DNA of 64,000 nucleotides from Sphingobacteruim zhuxiongii (lineage in GTDB: Bacteria; Bacteroidota; Bacteroidia; Sphingobacteriales; Sphingobacteriaceae). Location: assembly GCF_009557615.1 (NCBI RefSeq), contig NZ_CP045652.1:744001-808000 (forward strand). Reading direction: 5' to 3'. The translations under genes were made by a program, and so were the position numbers. How positions within the stretch are numbered: the stretch's first letter is position 1; each line of letters begins with the position of its first letter. Below are positions 24,187-33,052 of this stretch, piece by piece. Below the pieces are notes generated by a model that was not told where the DNA came from, searched no databases, and saw only the letters and a list, made by a program, of their open reading frames with translations.

Positions 24187-24354
24187 ATACCTAATTTTTC
24201 CTAATTCCAATCACTTCATTGGGTTGGTTACAACAAATATTTTTGGATTGTACATTACAATTGTAGGTGGTTTTGTGTTTTGTGTTTTGAAAATATGTGG
24301 TTGATTGATAGTTTGTTATGTTGTTTTATAATAAAATAAACTAAACAATTAGTT

Positions 24355-24378
24355 GTATAACTAAAAATTTAGTTATAC
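24355..24378. promoter_or_regulatory. BlaI-type operator upstream of blaI
   Basis: Perfect inverted repeat with 11-bp arms GTATAACTAAA and TTTAGTTATAC around two A, about 52 bases before the blaI ATG. A further half-site (TTAGTTGTATAA) overlaps it on the left. A perfect dyad of this size beside a BlaI-family gene is most likely its autoregulatory site. Confidence 0.75.
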
Positions 24379-24429
24379 ATTCGGTTTATAATCGATTATA
24401 GGCAATATTGTCTTTTTATTAAAACAAGT

Positions 24430-24801
24430 ATGGACGAATTAAAAGAACTTACAAAGGCTGAGGAACAGATCATGCAAGCATTGTGGGATAGGGAAGGTGG
24501 ATTTGTTAAAGAAATCATTGACTTGCTTCCAGAGCCGAAACCTGCTTATAACACTGTCTCAACTATTATTCGAATCCTCGAAACCAAGGGTTTTGTAGAT
24601 CACGAGTCTTTCGGCAAGAGCCATCGCTATTTTCCGAAGATCCAAAAAGAAGAATACAAAAAATTAATCACAGGAAAACTCCTGCAAGGGTACTTTGAGA
24701 ATTCTGCAAGCAGTATGTTATCTTTCTTCCTTGAAGAGAAGAAGTTAAACGTACAGGATATGGATGAAATCTTAAAAATTATCCATAAGCATAAATCCTA
24801 A
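24430..24801 (+). CDS. BlaI/MecI/CopY-family repressor
   Basis: 123 residues. LTKAEEQIMQALWDREGGFVKEIIDLLP, then YNTVSTIIRILETKGFVDHE, is the winged-helix domain of BlaI. The C-terminal half is the dimer interface with the cleavage region in this family. It would hold its own operon off until the linked M56 peptidase is triggered. 15-base gap to blaR1. Confidence 0.92.
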   Translation: MDELKELTKAEEQIMQALWDREGGFVKEIIDLLPEPKPAYNTVSTIIRILETKGFVDHESFGKSHRYFPKIQKEEYKKLITGKLLQGYFENSASSMLSFFLEEKKLNVQDMDEILKIIHKHKS

Positions 24802-24815
24802 TTATTCACAGGCCT

Positions 24816-26048
24816 ATGTTGTATTTAATTATTTCCAATGTTGCGTTGCTTTTGTTTTTTAGCATTTACTGGTTTGGAACCCGTAAACTAACATTCTTTC
24901 ACTGGAATCGCTGTTACCTCATATGCAGTTTGGTTGTAGCATATTGTATCCCGCTGGGACTATATTTAAAATTGCCTACGAGTGAGTTAATGCACTTTAA
25001 ACTTCCAGAAATAATCGTTGGTTTAAGTCCGGTATCGGCAACCAGCAATGCTCAATCGGCGGAGGTGACCGGTAATTTTTCATTGCCAAGTTGGTCGACG
25101 ATTTATTGGATCGGTGTATGTTTATTTGCCATTTGGCTTATTATACGCCTAATCCGGTTATTGCAATTGATTCAGCAAGGTAATGGAAAACAAAGCTTCT
25201 CCTTTTTTGGGAAGATTGTTATAAACAACGAGCTGCGTGATGATGAATACAATCAGGTGTATTTACACGAAGAAGAGCATCGTAAACAAGGTCATTCTTT
25301 TGATATTATGCTAATTGAGCTTTTTAGGGTGTTTAATTGGTTCAATCCTGTATATCAACTGCTGATCAAGGAGCTGAAGTTCTTACACGAATGCATCGTG
25401 GATGAAAAGCATGCAGAAAATAAAGTGTCCTATGCTGAACTTCTTTTAGCACAGGCAATGGATACTCAACGTACGGTCCTGCAACATGAGTTTTCTAATC
25501 ATTCCTTATTAAAAAATAGAATAATGATGTTATTTAAAGAAAAAACTGACTATAAATTTAAAGCAACCTATTTATTAGCTCTACCTGCTAGCCTATTACT
25601 TTTGATGCTGGTCGTTAATTGTAGGCAAGCAGAAAAGGAGACGAAGACCGTCGAAACAGAAGTTGCTAAACCGAAAACTGAAGAAATCGTGTTGGAAGAT
25701 GTTCCAGATAATGAACCATTTCAAGGAGAGCTGGTTGAAAAGGCTGAAATCTTAGCAGAATATCCTGGTGGATTTAATAACTTTCGCTCGTTTGTACAAG
25801 AGAATTACACCTATCCGCAGGCAGCTATAGACGCCGGAGTTAAGGGTAAAGTTGAAGCATCATTTATTATTGGTTCCGATGGGAAAATTTCTAATATCAA
25901 AATAATCGAAGATTTGAAACATGGCACTGGGGAAGCTCTCATTGCTGCAATTAAAAAGGCTGAGGATTGGAAACCTGCAATCCGCAACGGACAAAAAGTA
26001 GCCACAAAATATACAATTCCGCTTCGACTGGATCTAACGCAGATGTAG
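24816..26048 (+). CDS. BlaR1/M56-type sensor metallopeptidase with TonB_C domain
   Basis: 410 residues. Membrane segments are near 1-20, 35-52, 95-115 and 255-270. The zinc site HEEEH (151-155) is followed by the downstream HECIVDEKH (191-199), the M56 gluzincin layout. The C-terminus is not a penicillin-binding domain but a periplasmic TonB_C-like fold (about 315-410: FIIGSDGKISNIKIIEDLKHGTGEALIAAIKKAEDW, IPLRLDL). This build is common in Bacteroidota. It presumably cuts or relieves BlaI after an unknown periplasmic signal. Confidence 0.9.
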   Translation: MLYLIISNVALLLFFSIYWFGTRKLTFFHWNRCYLICSLVVAYCIPLGLYLKLPTSELMHFKLPEIIVGLSPVSATSNAQSAEVTGNFSLPSWSTIYWIGVCLFAIWLIIRLIRLLQLIQQGNGKQSFSFFGKIVINNELRDDEYNQVYLHEEEHRKQGHSFDIMLIELFRVFNWFNPVYQLLIKELKFLHECIVDEKHAENKVSYAELLLAQAMDTQRTVLQHEFSNHSLLKNRIMMLFKEKTDYKFKATYLLALPASLLLLMLVVNCRQAEKETKTVETEVAKPKTEEIVLEDVPDNEPFQGELVEKAEILAEYPGGFNNFRSFVQENYTYPQAAIDAGVKGKVEASFIIGSDGKISNIKIIEDLKHGTGEALIAAIKKAEDWKPAIRNGQKVATKYTIPLRLDLTQM

Positions 26049-26081
26049 TCTAATCTTTCTTTTCTTAAGTTAAATTAAACG

Positions 26082-26924
26082 ATGACAAAAATCAAAGTAA
26101 GGGAGTTGTTATATGTATTGTTGGGGCTGCTTTTTATGTGGAACTGTCAGTCCTGCAGAACAAATGAATTTCAAAAAGGGGGCTATTTTTTCCAAGATGT
26201 TGATAGATACTTTAATCTGAAAGATATTAATGTCTGGGTGTATAGCGACTTTAAGCCTTACTTTGATAACGTCGGAGGAGTCAAGTTAGACGAATATTAT
26301 GAGAAAAATATAGCAGTTTTAAAGGAAATCAAGTTGGATAGGAAAAAAAGAAAAGTGCTATTCACTGTTGTTGCTCAATCTAAACCACAATATCATTTAA
26401 TTGCGATTAAACATGAGATACAGAACGTTGATATAAGTATCTACGATCGCAAAAGTCATAACGGGGCTTACTATTTCCAACGAGACTTTACAATGGGCGA
26501 ATACGATATTCGACACGCATATATACCTTTTGACAAAAGCAAAGCTTTAAGCTTGGTATATTATATTCGGAAGGAAGCACATCAGTCATGCCCATTTTGT
26601 AAATTTAATTATTTGGTTAACATAAACGCGGGAGAGCTTCAAGTCAATCCTCGTCAGAAGGATGTATGGCAGGTTTTTGATTGCTATAGCGAAACAAGCA
26701 CAGTTCAAATTAACCCACCTACTCAAAACTTAGGAAAGTCTAAGTTGATTGTATTAAAAGTTTTTGCAGTTTATGGTGAGAATGAAGGAATCTCCTATGT
26801 TCGGCTTTTTAATAATGGCAAGATGAAACCTTTCGAAATCAAACTATGTCCCAATAAATATCGATTGGAATATTCAAATGAGAAGCATCAGCTATTGGCT
26901 AGCGATTCACTAACGATCAAATAG
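26082..26924 (+). CDS. Putative lipoprotein of unknown function
   Basis: 280 residues. N-terminus with hydrophobic helix and a lipobox-like CQSC near residue 22-25 (FMWNCQSC). The rest is beta-rich with a CPFC pair (about 170). No family recognised. Located between blaR1 and the two TonB_C genes, same strand, 33 bases after blaR1. Confidence 0.6.
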   Translation: MTKIKVRELLYVLLGLLFMWNCQSCRTNEFQKGGYFFQDVDRYFNLKDINVWVYSDFKPYFDNVGGVKLDEYYEKNIAVLKEIKLDRKKRKVLFTVVAQSKPQYHLIAIKHEIQNVDISIYDRKSHNGAYYFQRDFTMGEYDIRHAYIPFDKSKALSLVYYIRKEAHQSCPFCKFNYLVNINAGELQVNPRQKDVWQVFDCYSETSTVQINPPTQNLGKSKLIVLKVFAVYGENEGISYVRLFNNGKMKPFEIKLCPNKYRLEYSNEKHQLLASDSLTIK

Positions 26925-27160
26925 ATTTCTGAAAGATGGAGCGTTTATTGAAATCAAAATATCGCTATTTTGATATAAAATCCATCCCTTTAATTACATG
27001 GTTTACCAAATAAGTAAAGGTGATTAATAATTTAAGAGCCTCAAAGTTTTGTGAATTGAGAATAATAGTCTATAACTTGCACGTTATCGGATAGTTTTTA
27101 TTATTATCTTTTTTACGTATCAAGATTTTGTTGTTTCTTTGAGGTAAAACCATTCTGATT

Positions 27161-27598
27161 ATGAAACTTAAAATAATGACTTTTGCAATTGTCCTCTTAG
27201 GAATGATAATATGTCAAACGGCAAAATCTCAAGAGATTGTGGATTCCATTCTTACAGTCGATGCAGCAGATGATTCCATTGTGTTTGAGACGTTATCTTA
27301 TCCAGAGCAAGGAACTGTTGCCTTTAGAGGGGATTTAGCAAAATATTATAATCTTCCAAGGGCTGCAATTGATAGAAAATTAAGCGGCCAATTGGCGGCT
27401 TCGTTTGTCATCGATATTGATGGCAAATTGAAAGACGTCGTTATAATAAAAGATTTAGGCTATGGCACGGGGAAAGAACTTAAAAAAGCGCTACAATTTT
27501 TATCTAAAAGACATCAATGGACGAAGGCAATAGTTAACGGTAAGCTTGTCAATGTACGCCACACAATAACCTTTTCTATTTCTAGTGGCCCATTTTAA
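27161..27598 (+). CDS. Secreted free-standing TonB_C-type protein
   Basis: 145 residues. A signal peptide (KIMTFAIVLLGMIICQTAKSQ) leads into one TonB_C-like domain: LPRAAIDRKLSGQLAASFVIDIDGKLKDVVIIKDLGYGTGKELKKAL and VNVRHTITFSI. This matches the C-terminal domain of the BlaR1-like gene at 24816-26048. No transmembrane helix or Pro-rich arm, so it is not a TonB energy transducer. It may bind or compete with the sensor domain (inference). Confidence 0.75.
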   Translation: MKLKIMTFAIVLLGMIICQTAKSQEIVDSILTVDAADDSIVFETLSYPEQGTVAFRGDLAKYYNLPRAAIDRKLSGQLAASFVIDIDGKLKDVVIIKDLGYGTGKELKKALQFLSKRHQWTKAIVNGKLVNVRHTITFSISSGPF

Positions 27599-27616
27599 AT
27601 GTTGTGAAGTTGATCA

Positions 27617-28102
27617 ATGGATTTTACATTGTTTTATAGTTGGTTGTTGCTAAATACAGCTTCCAATTTATTTGGTTCAGGAATCGACAAGGTTCAATTG
27701 GCTGTTCAAAAGGGTGAGATGCACTGGTCGGCTGAACAAAATAGCCAATCAGAGAAGAGAATCATTGAGTCTGCACCATCAGAGAAAGAAGTATCGGCAC
27801 AACCTAAGGCCGGCTTTAAAAACTTCTATGACTACCTTGAAAGGCATTATCAAGTTCCTCGTGCTGCTCGAAAAGACGGTGTCAAAGGAGAACTACTGGT
27901 GTTTTTTCATGTAAATGCCGATGGAAGTTTGAGTAATTTCCAGGTTATGAAAGATTTAGGTAAAGGGACTGGAGAGGAATTAATTCGAGTAATCAAATCG
28001 GGTCCTAAATGGATAGCGGGCAAAGATAGTGAAGGAAATTTTGTTACGACATCTTTTTCGATACCTTTAAAAATTGGCGTAGATTTTACGAGTTCCTTCT
28101 AA
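27617..28102 (+). CDS. Second free-standing TonB_C-type protein
   Basis: 161 residues, 18 bases after the previous gene. Signal-like N-terminus (MDFTLFYSWLLLNTASNLFG). TonB_C-like domain in the last 80 residues (VPRAARKDGVKGELLVFFHVNADGSLSNFQVMKDLGKGTGEELIRVI). Clearly paralogous to the two neighbouring TonB_C domains. Ends at a strong terminator. Confidence 0.75.
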   Translation: MDFTLFYSWLLLNTASNLFGSGIDKVQLAVQKGEMHWSAEQNSQSEKRIIESAPSEKEVSAQPKAGFKNFYDYLERHYQVPRAARKDGVKGELLVFFHVNADGSLSNFQVMKDLGKGTGEELIRVIKSGPKWIAGKDSEGNFVTTSFSIPLKIGVDFTSSF

Positions 28103-28146
28103 TAAGAACTAGACGCTTAAGTCCTTTAAGCGCCTAGTTCTTATTT
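28101..28146. terminator. Bidirectional terminator between the TonB_C gene and cbpM
   Basis: Long stem AATAAGAACTAG-A-CGCTTAA with its complement around the loop GTCC (one mismatched position). A-rich on one side and T-rich on the other. It sits between convergent genes. Confidence 0.85.
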
Positions 28147-28419
28147 CTATCTGCCTTTTAGAATTCTAACTTCTTGTTGCAGTTTTTCAATTCGGTCAAT
28201 TAGCTGTTGCACAACCTCGATACCTTGAACATTGATTTCAAGCTCATAATGCCATGTTGAAAAACGCTCAATCTGCGAAATTTGTTCTTCTTCGATGAAT
28301 TCTGTTTCTTGCTCAACAATAATTTCGATTAGACCATTTTGATGTAATTCCTGAATGAATCTGCGTTCGATTTTATTTGATTGACAGATATCAACTACCC
28401 TAAATAATGTCTTTTCCAT
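28147..28419 (-). CDS. cbpM: CbpM-like chaperone modulator
   Basis: 90 residues. MerR-like winged-helix layout (DICQSNKIERRFIQELHQNGLIEII ... IERFSTWHYELEINVQGIEVVQQLIDRIEKLQQEV) typical of CbpM, which binds the J-domain of CbpA and curbs it. Three bases separate it from cbpA, upstream on the same strand. Confidence 0.85.
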   Translation of the reverse strand: MEKTLFRVVDICQSNKIERRFIQELHQNGLIEIIVEQETEFIEEEQISQIERFSTWHYELEINVQGIEVVQQLIDRIEKLQQEVRILKGR

Positions 28420-28422
28420 AGC

Positions 28423-29349
28423 TTATTTCATTGAATCAGCAAATTGTTGAATTATTTTCTTCTGTTCTTCTGTCAAATTTGTAGGAAGTTTCACGTGAAC
28501 CTCAGCATACAAATCGCCAAATTCTCCATCTTTCTTATAGACAGGATATCCTTTTCCTTTTAAACGTATTTTTGCGCCGTTTTGTGTTCCTTCTTTAATT
28601 TTTACATTGATTTTTCCAGTCAACGTGTTTACGATGGTCTCTCCACCCAATAGCGCAGTAGGAAGATCTATCGAAATATTCGTGTATAAATCGTTTCCGC
28701 GACGTTGGAAATTCGGATCAGCTTTTATACTGAACGTAATATATAAGTCACCCTTCGGCCCACCATTCACACCATCACTTCCTTGACCTTTTAAACGAAT
28801 CTTTTGTCCATCTTCGACTCCAGCAGGAATAGTGATACGAATGTTTTTGCCGTTAACAGAAAAGGTTTGTTGATGAGTTTGCGTGGCCTGTAATAGTGTT
28901 AATTCTAGGCTTGTGTTATAGTCCTGTCCTCGGAAGCCAGCACTTCGGCGATTGGAGCTTCTTCCAGAAAATCGACTGCCAAAGAGTTCTTCGAAAAAGT
29001 CTGAATACTCACCGGTGTCGTAGTTGCCGTCATAATTGAAGTCATAACCCTGGAATGGATTCTGTCCTGCTCTTCCAGTATTAGACCGGTTATATTGTTG
29101 TTGAGCTTTCTCATACTCATCACCATGCTTCCAATTCTCACCATATTGATCGTATTTCTTCCGCTTTTCCGGATCTGTTAATACTTCATTGGCCTCGTTG
29201 ATTTCTTGGAACTTCTTCTTCGCCTCTTCGTCGTTCGGATTCAAATCAGGATGAAACTTGCGAGCAAGCTTACGATACGCCTTTTTGATGTCCTCCTGGC
29301 TGGCTGTTTTATCTAATCCTAGAACTTTATAGTAGTCTAAAAACGCCAT
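28423..29349 (-). CDS. cbpA: CbpA/DnaJ-type cochaperone
   Basis: 308 residues from ATG 29349; the frame is open to 29460 but the J-domain begins at [14 protein letters not shown], so this ATG is preferred. J-domain with HPDL (HPD motif), a G/F-rich linker, and two DnaJ C-terminal beta domains ([44 protein letters not shown]). No Cys-rich zinc domain, which separates CbpA from DnaJ. Delivers clients to DnaK and binds curved DNA. Confidence 0.93.
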   Translation of the reverse strand: MAFLDYYKVLGLDKTASQEDIKKAYRKLARKFHPDLNPNDEEAKKKFQEINEANEVLTDPEKRKKYDQYGENWKHGDEYEKAQQQYNRSNTGRAGQNPFQGYDFNYDGNYDTGEYSDFFEELFGSRFSGRSSNRRSAGFRGQDYNTSLELTLLQATQTHQQTFSVNGKNIRITIPAGVEDGQKIRLKGQGSDGVNGGPKGDLYITFSIKADPNFQRRGNDLYTNISIDLPTALLGGETIVNTLTGKINVKIKEGTQNGAKIRLKGKGYPVYKKDGEFGDLYAEVHVKLPTNLTEEQKKIIQQFADSMK

Positions 29350-29499
29350 ATATCTTATTGATTTATAATAAAAACAAGTACTTTGCCTATTTGTTTCTCT
29401 AGGCTCTAACTCAAATTTACAACCTTCTTGGATATTAAAAAAGTCTAATAGTTCAAACAATATAACAAGATGGCTGTTGATTGATAAAACGAGCGTGTG

Positions 29500-30054
29500 A
29501 TGGATACGAATAGACTTTCAAAAGCGATGGAGACATCGTTGATAAAACAAATGACTAAGGAGAACCAAGCTTCACAGACCTACTTGGCCTTAGGAATATG
29601 GGCAGATACCAAGGGATATGGTGGTATAGGGAATTTTCTTTTTCGGCATGCGCAAGAGGAAAGAAATCATATGATTAAGATTATGATGTATATACTTGAG
29701 CGGGGAGGGGAGCCTAAAGTTGAGGCTGTTGAAGCGCCGAAAAAATTGCCAAAGAATATTACCGAGTGTTTTAACATGGTATTTGAACATGAAGTCGACA
29801 ATACGAATGCCATTTATAATTTAGTTAATCAATCAATGGAAGAAAAAGATTGGGCGACTTGGAATTTTGCGCAGTGGTTTGTGAAGGAGCAGATCGAAGA
29901 GGAGAAATTGGCTATGCAATTGATTGATAAATTGAAAATAGCTGGAGGAGACCGTGCAACCGATGAGTCCTTATTCGAATTGGATAAGTATTTGGAAAAT
30001 GCCTCGGATGAGGTGACGCTAGCGCGAGAATCTACCGCCGATAAACCCGAATAA
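29500..30054 (+). CDS. ftn: Ferritin (non-haem, FtnA-type)
   Basis: 184 residues from ATG 29500; a GTG three bases earlier is not preferred. Helical ferritin core: MEKSL-like start, [29 protein letters not shown] (E/H iron ligands), [32 protein letters not shown]. The ferroxidase carboxylates are in EE RNH and EEE. A C-terminal acidic tail of about 25 residues follows the fold. Divergent from cbpA. Terminator 25 bases after the stop. Confidence 0.92.
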   Translation: MDTNRLSKAMETSLIKQMTKENQASQTYLALGIWADTKGYGGIGNFLFRHAQEERNHMIKIMMYILERGGEPKVEAVEAPKKLPKNITECFNMVFEHEVDNTNAIYNLVNQSMEEKDWATWNFAQWFVKEQIEEEKLAMQLIDKLKIAGGDRATDESLFELDKYLENASDEVTLARESTADKPE

Positions 30055-30078
30055 AGACGTTCTCTATTAATCTTAATA

Positions 30079-30116
30079 AATAGGGTTGAGCGCTTGCGTC
30101 CAACCCTATTCTTTTT
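30079..30116 (+). terminator. Ferritin gene terminator
   Basis: Stem AATAGGGTTG / CAACCCTATT with a 12-base loop, then C and five T. The minus-strand 30186 gene ends beyond it, so it may also serve that side. Confidence 0.8.
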
Positions 30117-30185
30117 ATATACCCTTGATTAAATTTATCAAGGATTTGAAAAGCCTGATTATGATTTGAGGGTTCATAGCGCAAT

Positions 30186-30968
30186 CTATTTTTTAGGATA
30201 TCGGGCGTCATAGTAGGCCGTTTCTCCCGTAAGGTTAAACACACTGATGTTTTTAGAGTCCCGCGGACGAATTACATGACTAAGACCCTGAAGGTTAATA
30301 TTCACCGAATCAGCGATTAAATTAGGGGATAAATCCATCCGAGCATTAGTCAATGTTGCATTAAGGTCCTGAATTTTCAGGTTTTCTAATTTGACTATAG
30401 ACTCTTCTTTTGCTTCTATTTTTAGTTTAGAAAGCAGCATTTGCTGTCTATCCGTTCCCGTTCTGATATTTAAAGTTCCATTTTTCCCAACGTTGATTTG
30501 TGGCATCGTAACTTGGCTTTCTCCTTGTGCAATGACATCACAATAAAAGGACGTGTTATTTAGTGTAATCGACTTTATCGAAGGCGAGGCAAGACTCAAG
30601 TGAAGGTTAAAATAGGAATCATTTGTTTCGTTTATTATGATCGTGTTTCCTTCAATCTTTGAACTAAGCGTTGCTAAATAGGGTGTTTTAGCTTTCCAAA
30701 TTTGATTTTCATCGCCTTGACGAATCTCAATGAATCCACGTTGACCTTTTCCTGAGCCATTGATGATAATGTGCTCAATGTGTTGTAAGTTAGTGGGCTG
30801 TACCGTGTCGGGTTTGCCAAGTTTCATCATCATTTTTGATATTGTGCCGATTGGTTCTTTTGATTCGTAGCTCGAGGTCAATATATTCCCAGATAATGGA
30901 TGTAATATAAACAGCCCAATGAATATAATTAGTGCTGCACTTAATATGTATATCGTTGACTTTTTCAT
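30186..30968 (-). CDS. Membrane-anchored protein of the YtrA-type operon
   Basis: 260 residues. One N-terminal transmembrane helix (IYILSAALIIFIGLFILHPL, 6-25), then a mostly beta-strand domain with regular LxIxx-type repeats (about 110-250: IKSITLNNTSFYCDVIAQGESQVTMPQINV, LNIRTGTDRQQM...). This resembles the GIN-type beta-helix seen in Bacteroidota DUF2807 proteins, but the match is weak. Overlaps the regulator gene as ATGA, so it belongs to the operon. Confidence 0.6.
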   Translation of the reverse strand: MKKSTIYILSAALIIFIGLFILHPLSGNILTSSYESKEPIGTISKMMMKLGKPDTVQPTNLQHIEHIIINGSGKGQRGFIEIRQGDENQIWKAKTPYLATLSSKIEGNTIIINETNDSYFNLHLSLASPSIKSITLNNTSFYCDVIAQGESQVTMPQINVGKNGTLNIRTGTDRQQMLLSKLKIEAKEESIVKLENLKIQDLNATLTNARMDLSPNLIADSVNINLQGLSHVIRPRDSKNISVFNLTGETAYYDARYPKK

Positions 30969-31324
30969 AAAGATAGTTTTTGATAAAGATCAGTTAGTTC
31001 TTCGATGGATATTTTTAAAAGTTTCGCAGTTTGATAAAATTTTGGTACTTCATGTTCGATAAAAGTTTCTTTTTTTAATTCTATAATTCTTTGTTGGGCA
31101 TTCTCTGTAACAAAGAATCCTACACCGCGTTTGTTCACAATAATTTCATCGAGTTGAAGTTTCTCGTAAGAGCGCATTACTGTATTTGGATTAACTTCTA
31201 ATGTCGCTGCCAATTCTCTGACAGAGATAATCTTGTCTCCTGCAAGCCACTCGTTACTGAGTATTTTTTCCATAACAACATCGATAATTTGGATGTAGAT
31301 GGGCTTATCATTTGAAAATTGCAT
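30965..31324 (-). CDS. GntR-family regulator, YtrA-type
   Basis: 119 residues. Winged-helix GntR N-terminal domain (PIYIQIIDVVMEKILSNEWLAGDKIISVRELAATLEVNPNTVMRSYEKLQLDEIIVNKRGVGFFV). There is no large effector domain, only a short helical tail, as in YtrA. These proteins repress the ABC operons they sit in and are freed by cell-envelope stress. It is encoded third in the operon, behind the ABC genes. Confidence 0.9.
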   Translation of the reverse strand: MQFSNDKPIYIQIIDVVMEKILSNEWLAGDKIISVRELAATLEVNPNTVMRSYEKLQLDEIIVNKRGVGFFVTENAQQRIIELKKETFIEHEVPKFYQTAKLLKISIEELTDLYQKLSL

Positions 31325-32110
31325 CTATACCTCCTTATCTTTTAATAAATAGTAAAAACCTATAAAACATAATATAGCAGCACAAGTTATGAGCACGAAG
31401 GGATAAGTTTGAATGTATTCTTCGTTGTTGATGTATCCATTATAATTTGCCCAAACATGACGGCTATAGAATCGTCCAACTATGATCGAAGTCGCGATTA
31501 TTGCAGTGAATTTTAATATGCTATTTTTACGAAAGTAAAGCTGTACAATATAACACACCGGCAAAAGAAGTATGAATAATGAACCAAACTTGATTAATTC
31601 TGTGCTAACATTCCCATTATATAGAATGCTTGTGTTTGGAATACTTTCGTATAGGTAACCCAATTTGTTATATGCTTCTTGACAAACCGATAAAAATTGT
31701 GTTTGTAAATACACCTGTAAAATATAGTTGAACAGAATCAGGATTAGGAGATTTGAAAGAAAGATAATTAGCCCAACTAACATATAGGATAAATAGCGTG
31801 CTCCTGGTCCAATTGGTAAGGTGAATTCGTATGGCTTATAGAATAGCTTTTGGAAAAATAGGAGATGTATCAGCGGAAGAATGAATACCAATACGAATGA
31901 TTCCCGGAAGAATTGCCTTTGCGAAAGCTGTATAGCCAAGTCGTAATTAACAGCGCTAGATTCTGTCAACGCATCAATTAGTGTGATTGTTTGTTCGTTT
32001 GTAAGGTAGAAGAGACCTACAAATGCAACCAAAGCAAAAACAGGAATAGAAATAAGTAGATATTTCTGTCCTAGAAAGATGGTCTTTACATATAAAAGGG
32101 ATGTTCTCAT
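31325..32110 (-). CDS. ABC transporter membrane subunit of the YtrA-type operon
   Basis: 261 residues with about six hydrophobic helices (for example YLLISIPVFALVAFVGLFYLT at 17-37, LPLIHLLFFQKLF, LSYMLVGLIIFLSNLLILILF, LINTLFILLLPVCYIVQLYF, FVLITCAAILCFIGFYYLL). Not a recognised permease family by motif. Its partnership is inferred from position between the ATPase (ATGA overlap) and the GntR gene (adjacent stop/ATG). Confidence 0.75.
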   Translation of the reverse strand: MRTSLLYVKTIFLGQKYLLISIPVFALVAFVGLFYLTNEQTITLIDALTESSAVNYDLAIQLSQRQFFRESFVLVFILPLIHLLFFQKLFYKPYEFTLPIGPGARYLSYMLVGLIIFLSNLLILILFNYILQVYLQTQFLSVCQEAYNKLGYLYESIPNTSILYNGNVSTELIKFGSLFILLLPVCYIVQLYFRKNSILKFTAIIATSIIVGRFYSRHVWANYNGYINNEEYIQTYPFVLITCAAILCFIGFYYLLKDKEV

Positions 32111-32922
32111 AAGTCGATACTTTGTTTAGATTGTGTGAAAGCATTGAATAAGAATTCGATGTCAATTTTTGAGTCCGCTGATTCGTTTTGTACTAGATAT
32201 ACAGAGCCGTCGAACTCTTCCTGACTGTAGATAATTTGATCACTCGGCGAAGGATTTCTACTGATATGATATTGACTAGCAATTTCTGTTAAACTTGAAT
32301 CAAGTATAAGTCTTCCTTCCTTGAGGATAAGTAATTGGTCAAATAGATTATCTACATCTCTAATTTGATGGGTGGCGATCACGAATATTTTGTCTTCGCT
32401 CATGTTTTTCGCCAGTAGCTTTCTAAAAATTGCTTTGGATGGAATATCGAGACCATTAGTCGGTTCGTCCATAAGTAGTACCGACGTATTGCAAGCTAAA
32501 GCAAAGGCGATTTGAACCTTACGGTGTTGTCCTAATGAAAGTGCTTTAAGACCATTTTCTAAAGGTATGTTAAATGCCTTGAGGCTACTCAAATATTCGT
32601 TATGATTGTATCTAGAGTAGAAAGCACCGTAGATCTCGCCAAAGGCCTCAATCTTCATGTCGGGTAATTTACTCTGATCAGCTAGGTAGTACACCTCATT
32701 AAAATATTCTGCAGAGCGTGTGGTGCTTTTTAGTGTTCCAAAGCAGATATTTCCATTCTTTGGTAACAGCATACCGACTATGAGTTTTAAAAGAGTGGTT
32801 TTACCCTCTCCATTCAAGCCTAATAAACCGTAGATGTGTCCCGGTTTTAATGTAGTGCTGATTTCATCTAGCACCTGCCTTTTTTTGCTGTAGGCATATG
32901 AAAGTGATTTAATGATTAACAT
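32107..32922 (-). CDS. ABC transporter ATPase of the YtrA-type operon
   Basis: 271 residues. Walker A GLNGEGKTTLLKLI (about 34-47), Q-loop area YYLADQSKLP, ABC signature LSLGQHRKVQIAFAL, Walker B VLLMDEPTNGLD and H-loop IATHQIRDVD. One nucleotide-binding domain. First gene of the operon, directly behind the dyad operator at 32935-32958. Confidence 0.92.
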   Translation of the reverse strand: MLIIKSLSYAYSKKRQVLDEISTTLKPGHIYGLLGLNGEGKTTLLKLIVGMLLPKNGNICFGTLKSTTRSAEYFNEVYYLADQSKLPDMKIEAFGEIYGAFYSRYNHNEYLSSLKAFNIPLENGLKALSLGQHRKVQIAFALACNTSVLLMDEPTNGLDIPSKAIFRKLLAKNMSEDKIFVIATHQIRDVDNLFDQLLILKEGRLILDSSLTEIASQYHISRNPSPSDQIIYSQEEFDGSVYLVQNESADSKIDIEFLFNAFTQSKQSIDL

Positions 32923-32934
32923 AATTTATAGTTT

Positions 32935-32967
32935 AGTGTATTAAGATACTAGTACACTGCAAATATA
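32935..32967 (-). promoter_or_regulatory. YtrA-type operator overlapping a TAnnTTTG promoter
   Basis: Dyad AGTGTATT-N8-AGTACACT (32935-32958; 7 of 8 bases match in the arms). The minus-strand -7 box TATATTTG lies at 32967-32960, so the predicted transcription start falls inside the dyad. Occupation by the GntR protein would block initiation of its own operon. Confidence 0.72.
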
Positions 32968-32989
32968 ATTATTGATTTCAATATTCCAA

Positions 32990-33029
32990 GAATAAAATAA
33001 AAAAGGGACGAAAATTCTTTCGTCCCTTT
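32990..33029 (-). terminator. Terminator of the M28 peptidase gene
   Basis: Perfect 12-bp stem AAAGGGACGAAA / TTTCGTCCCTTT with a 4-base loop. On the minus strand a T-rich tail (TTTTTTATTTTATT) follows. It closes the minus-strand gene at 33053. Confidence 0.88.
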
Positions 33030-33052
33030 GTATACTATTAAAAAATATCCTT

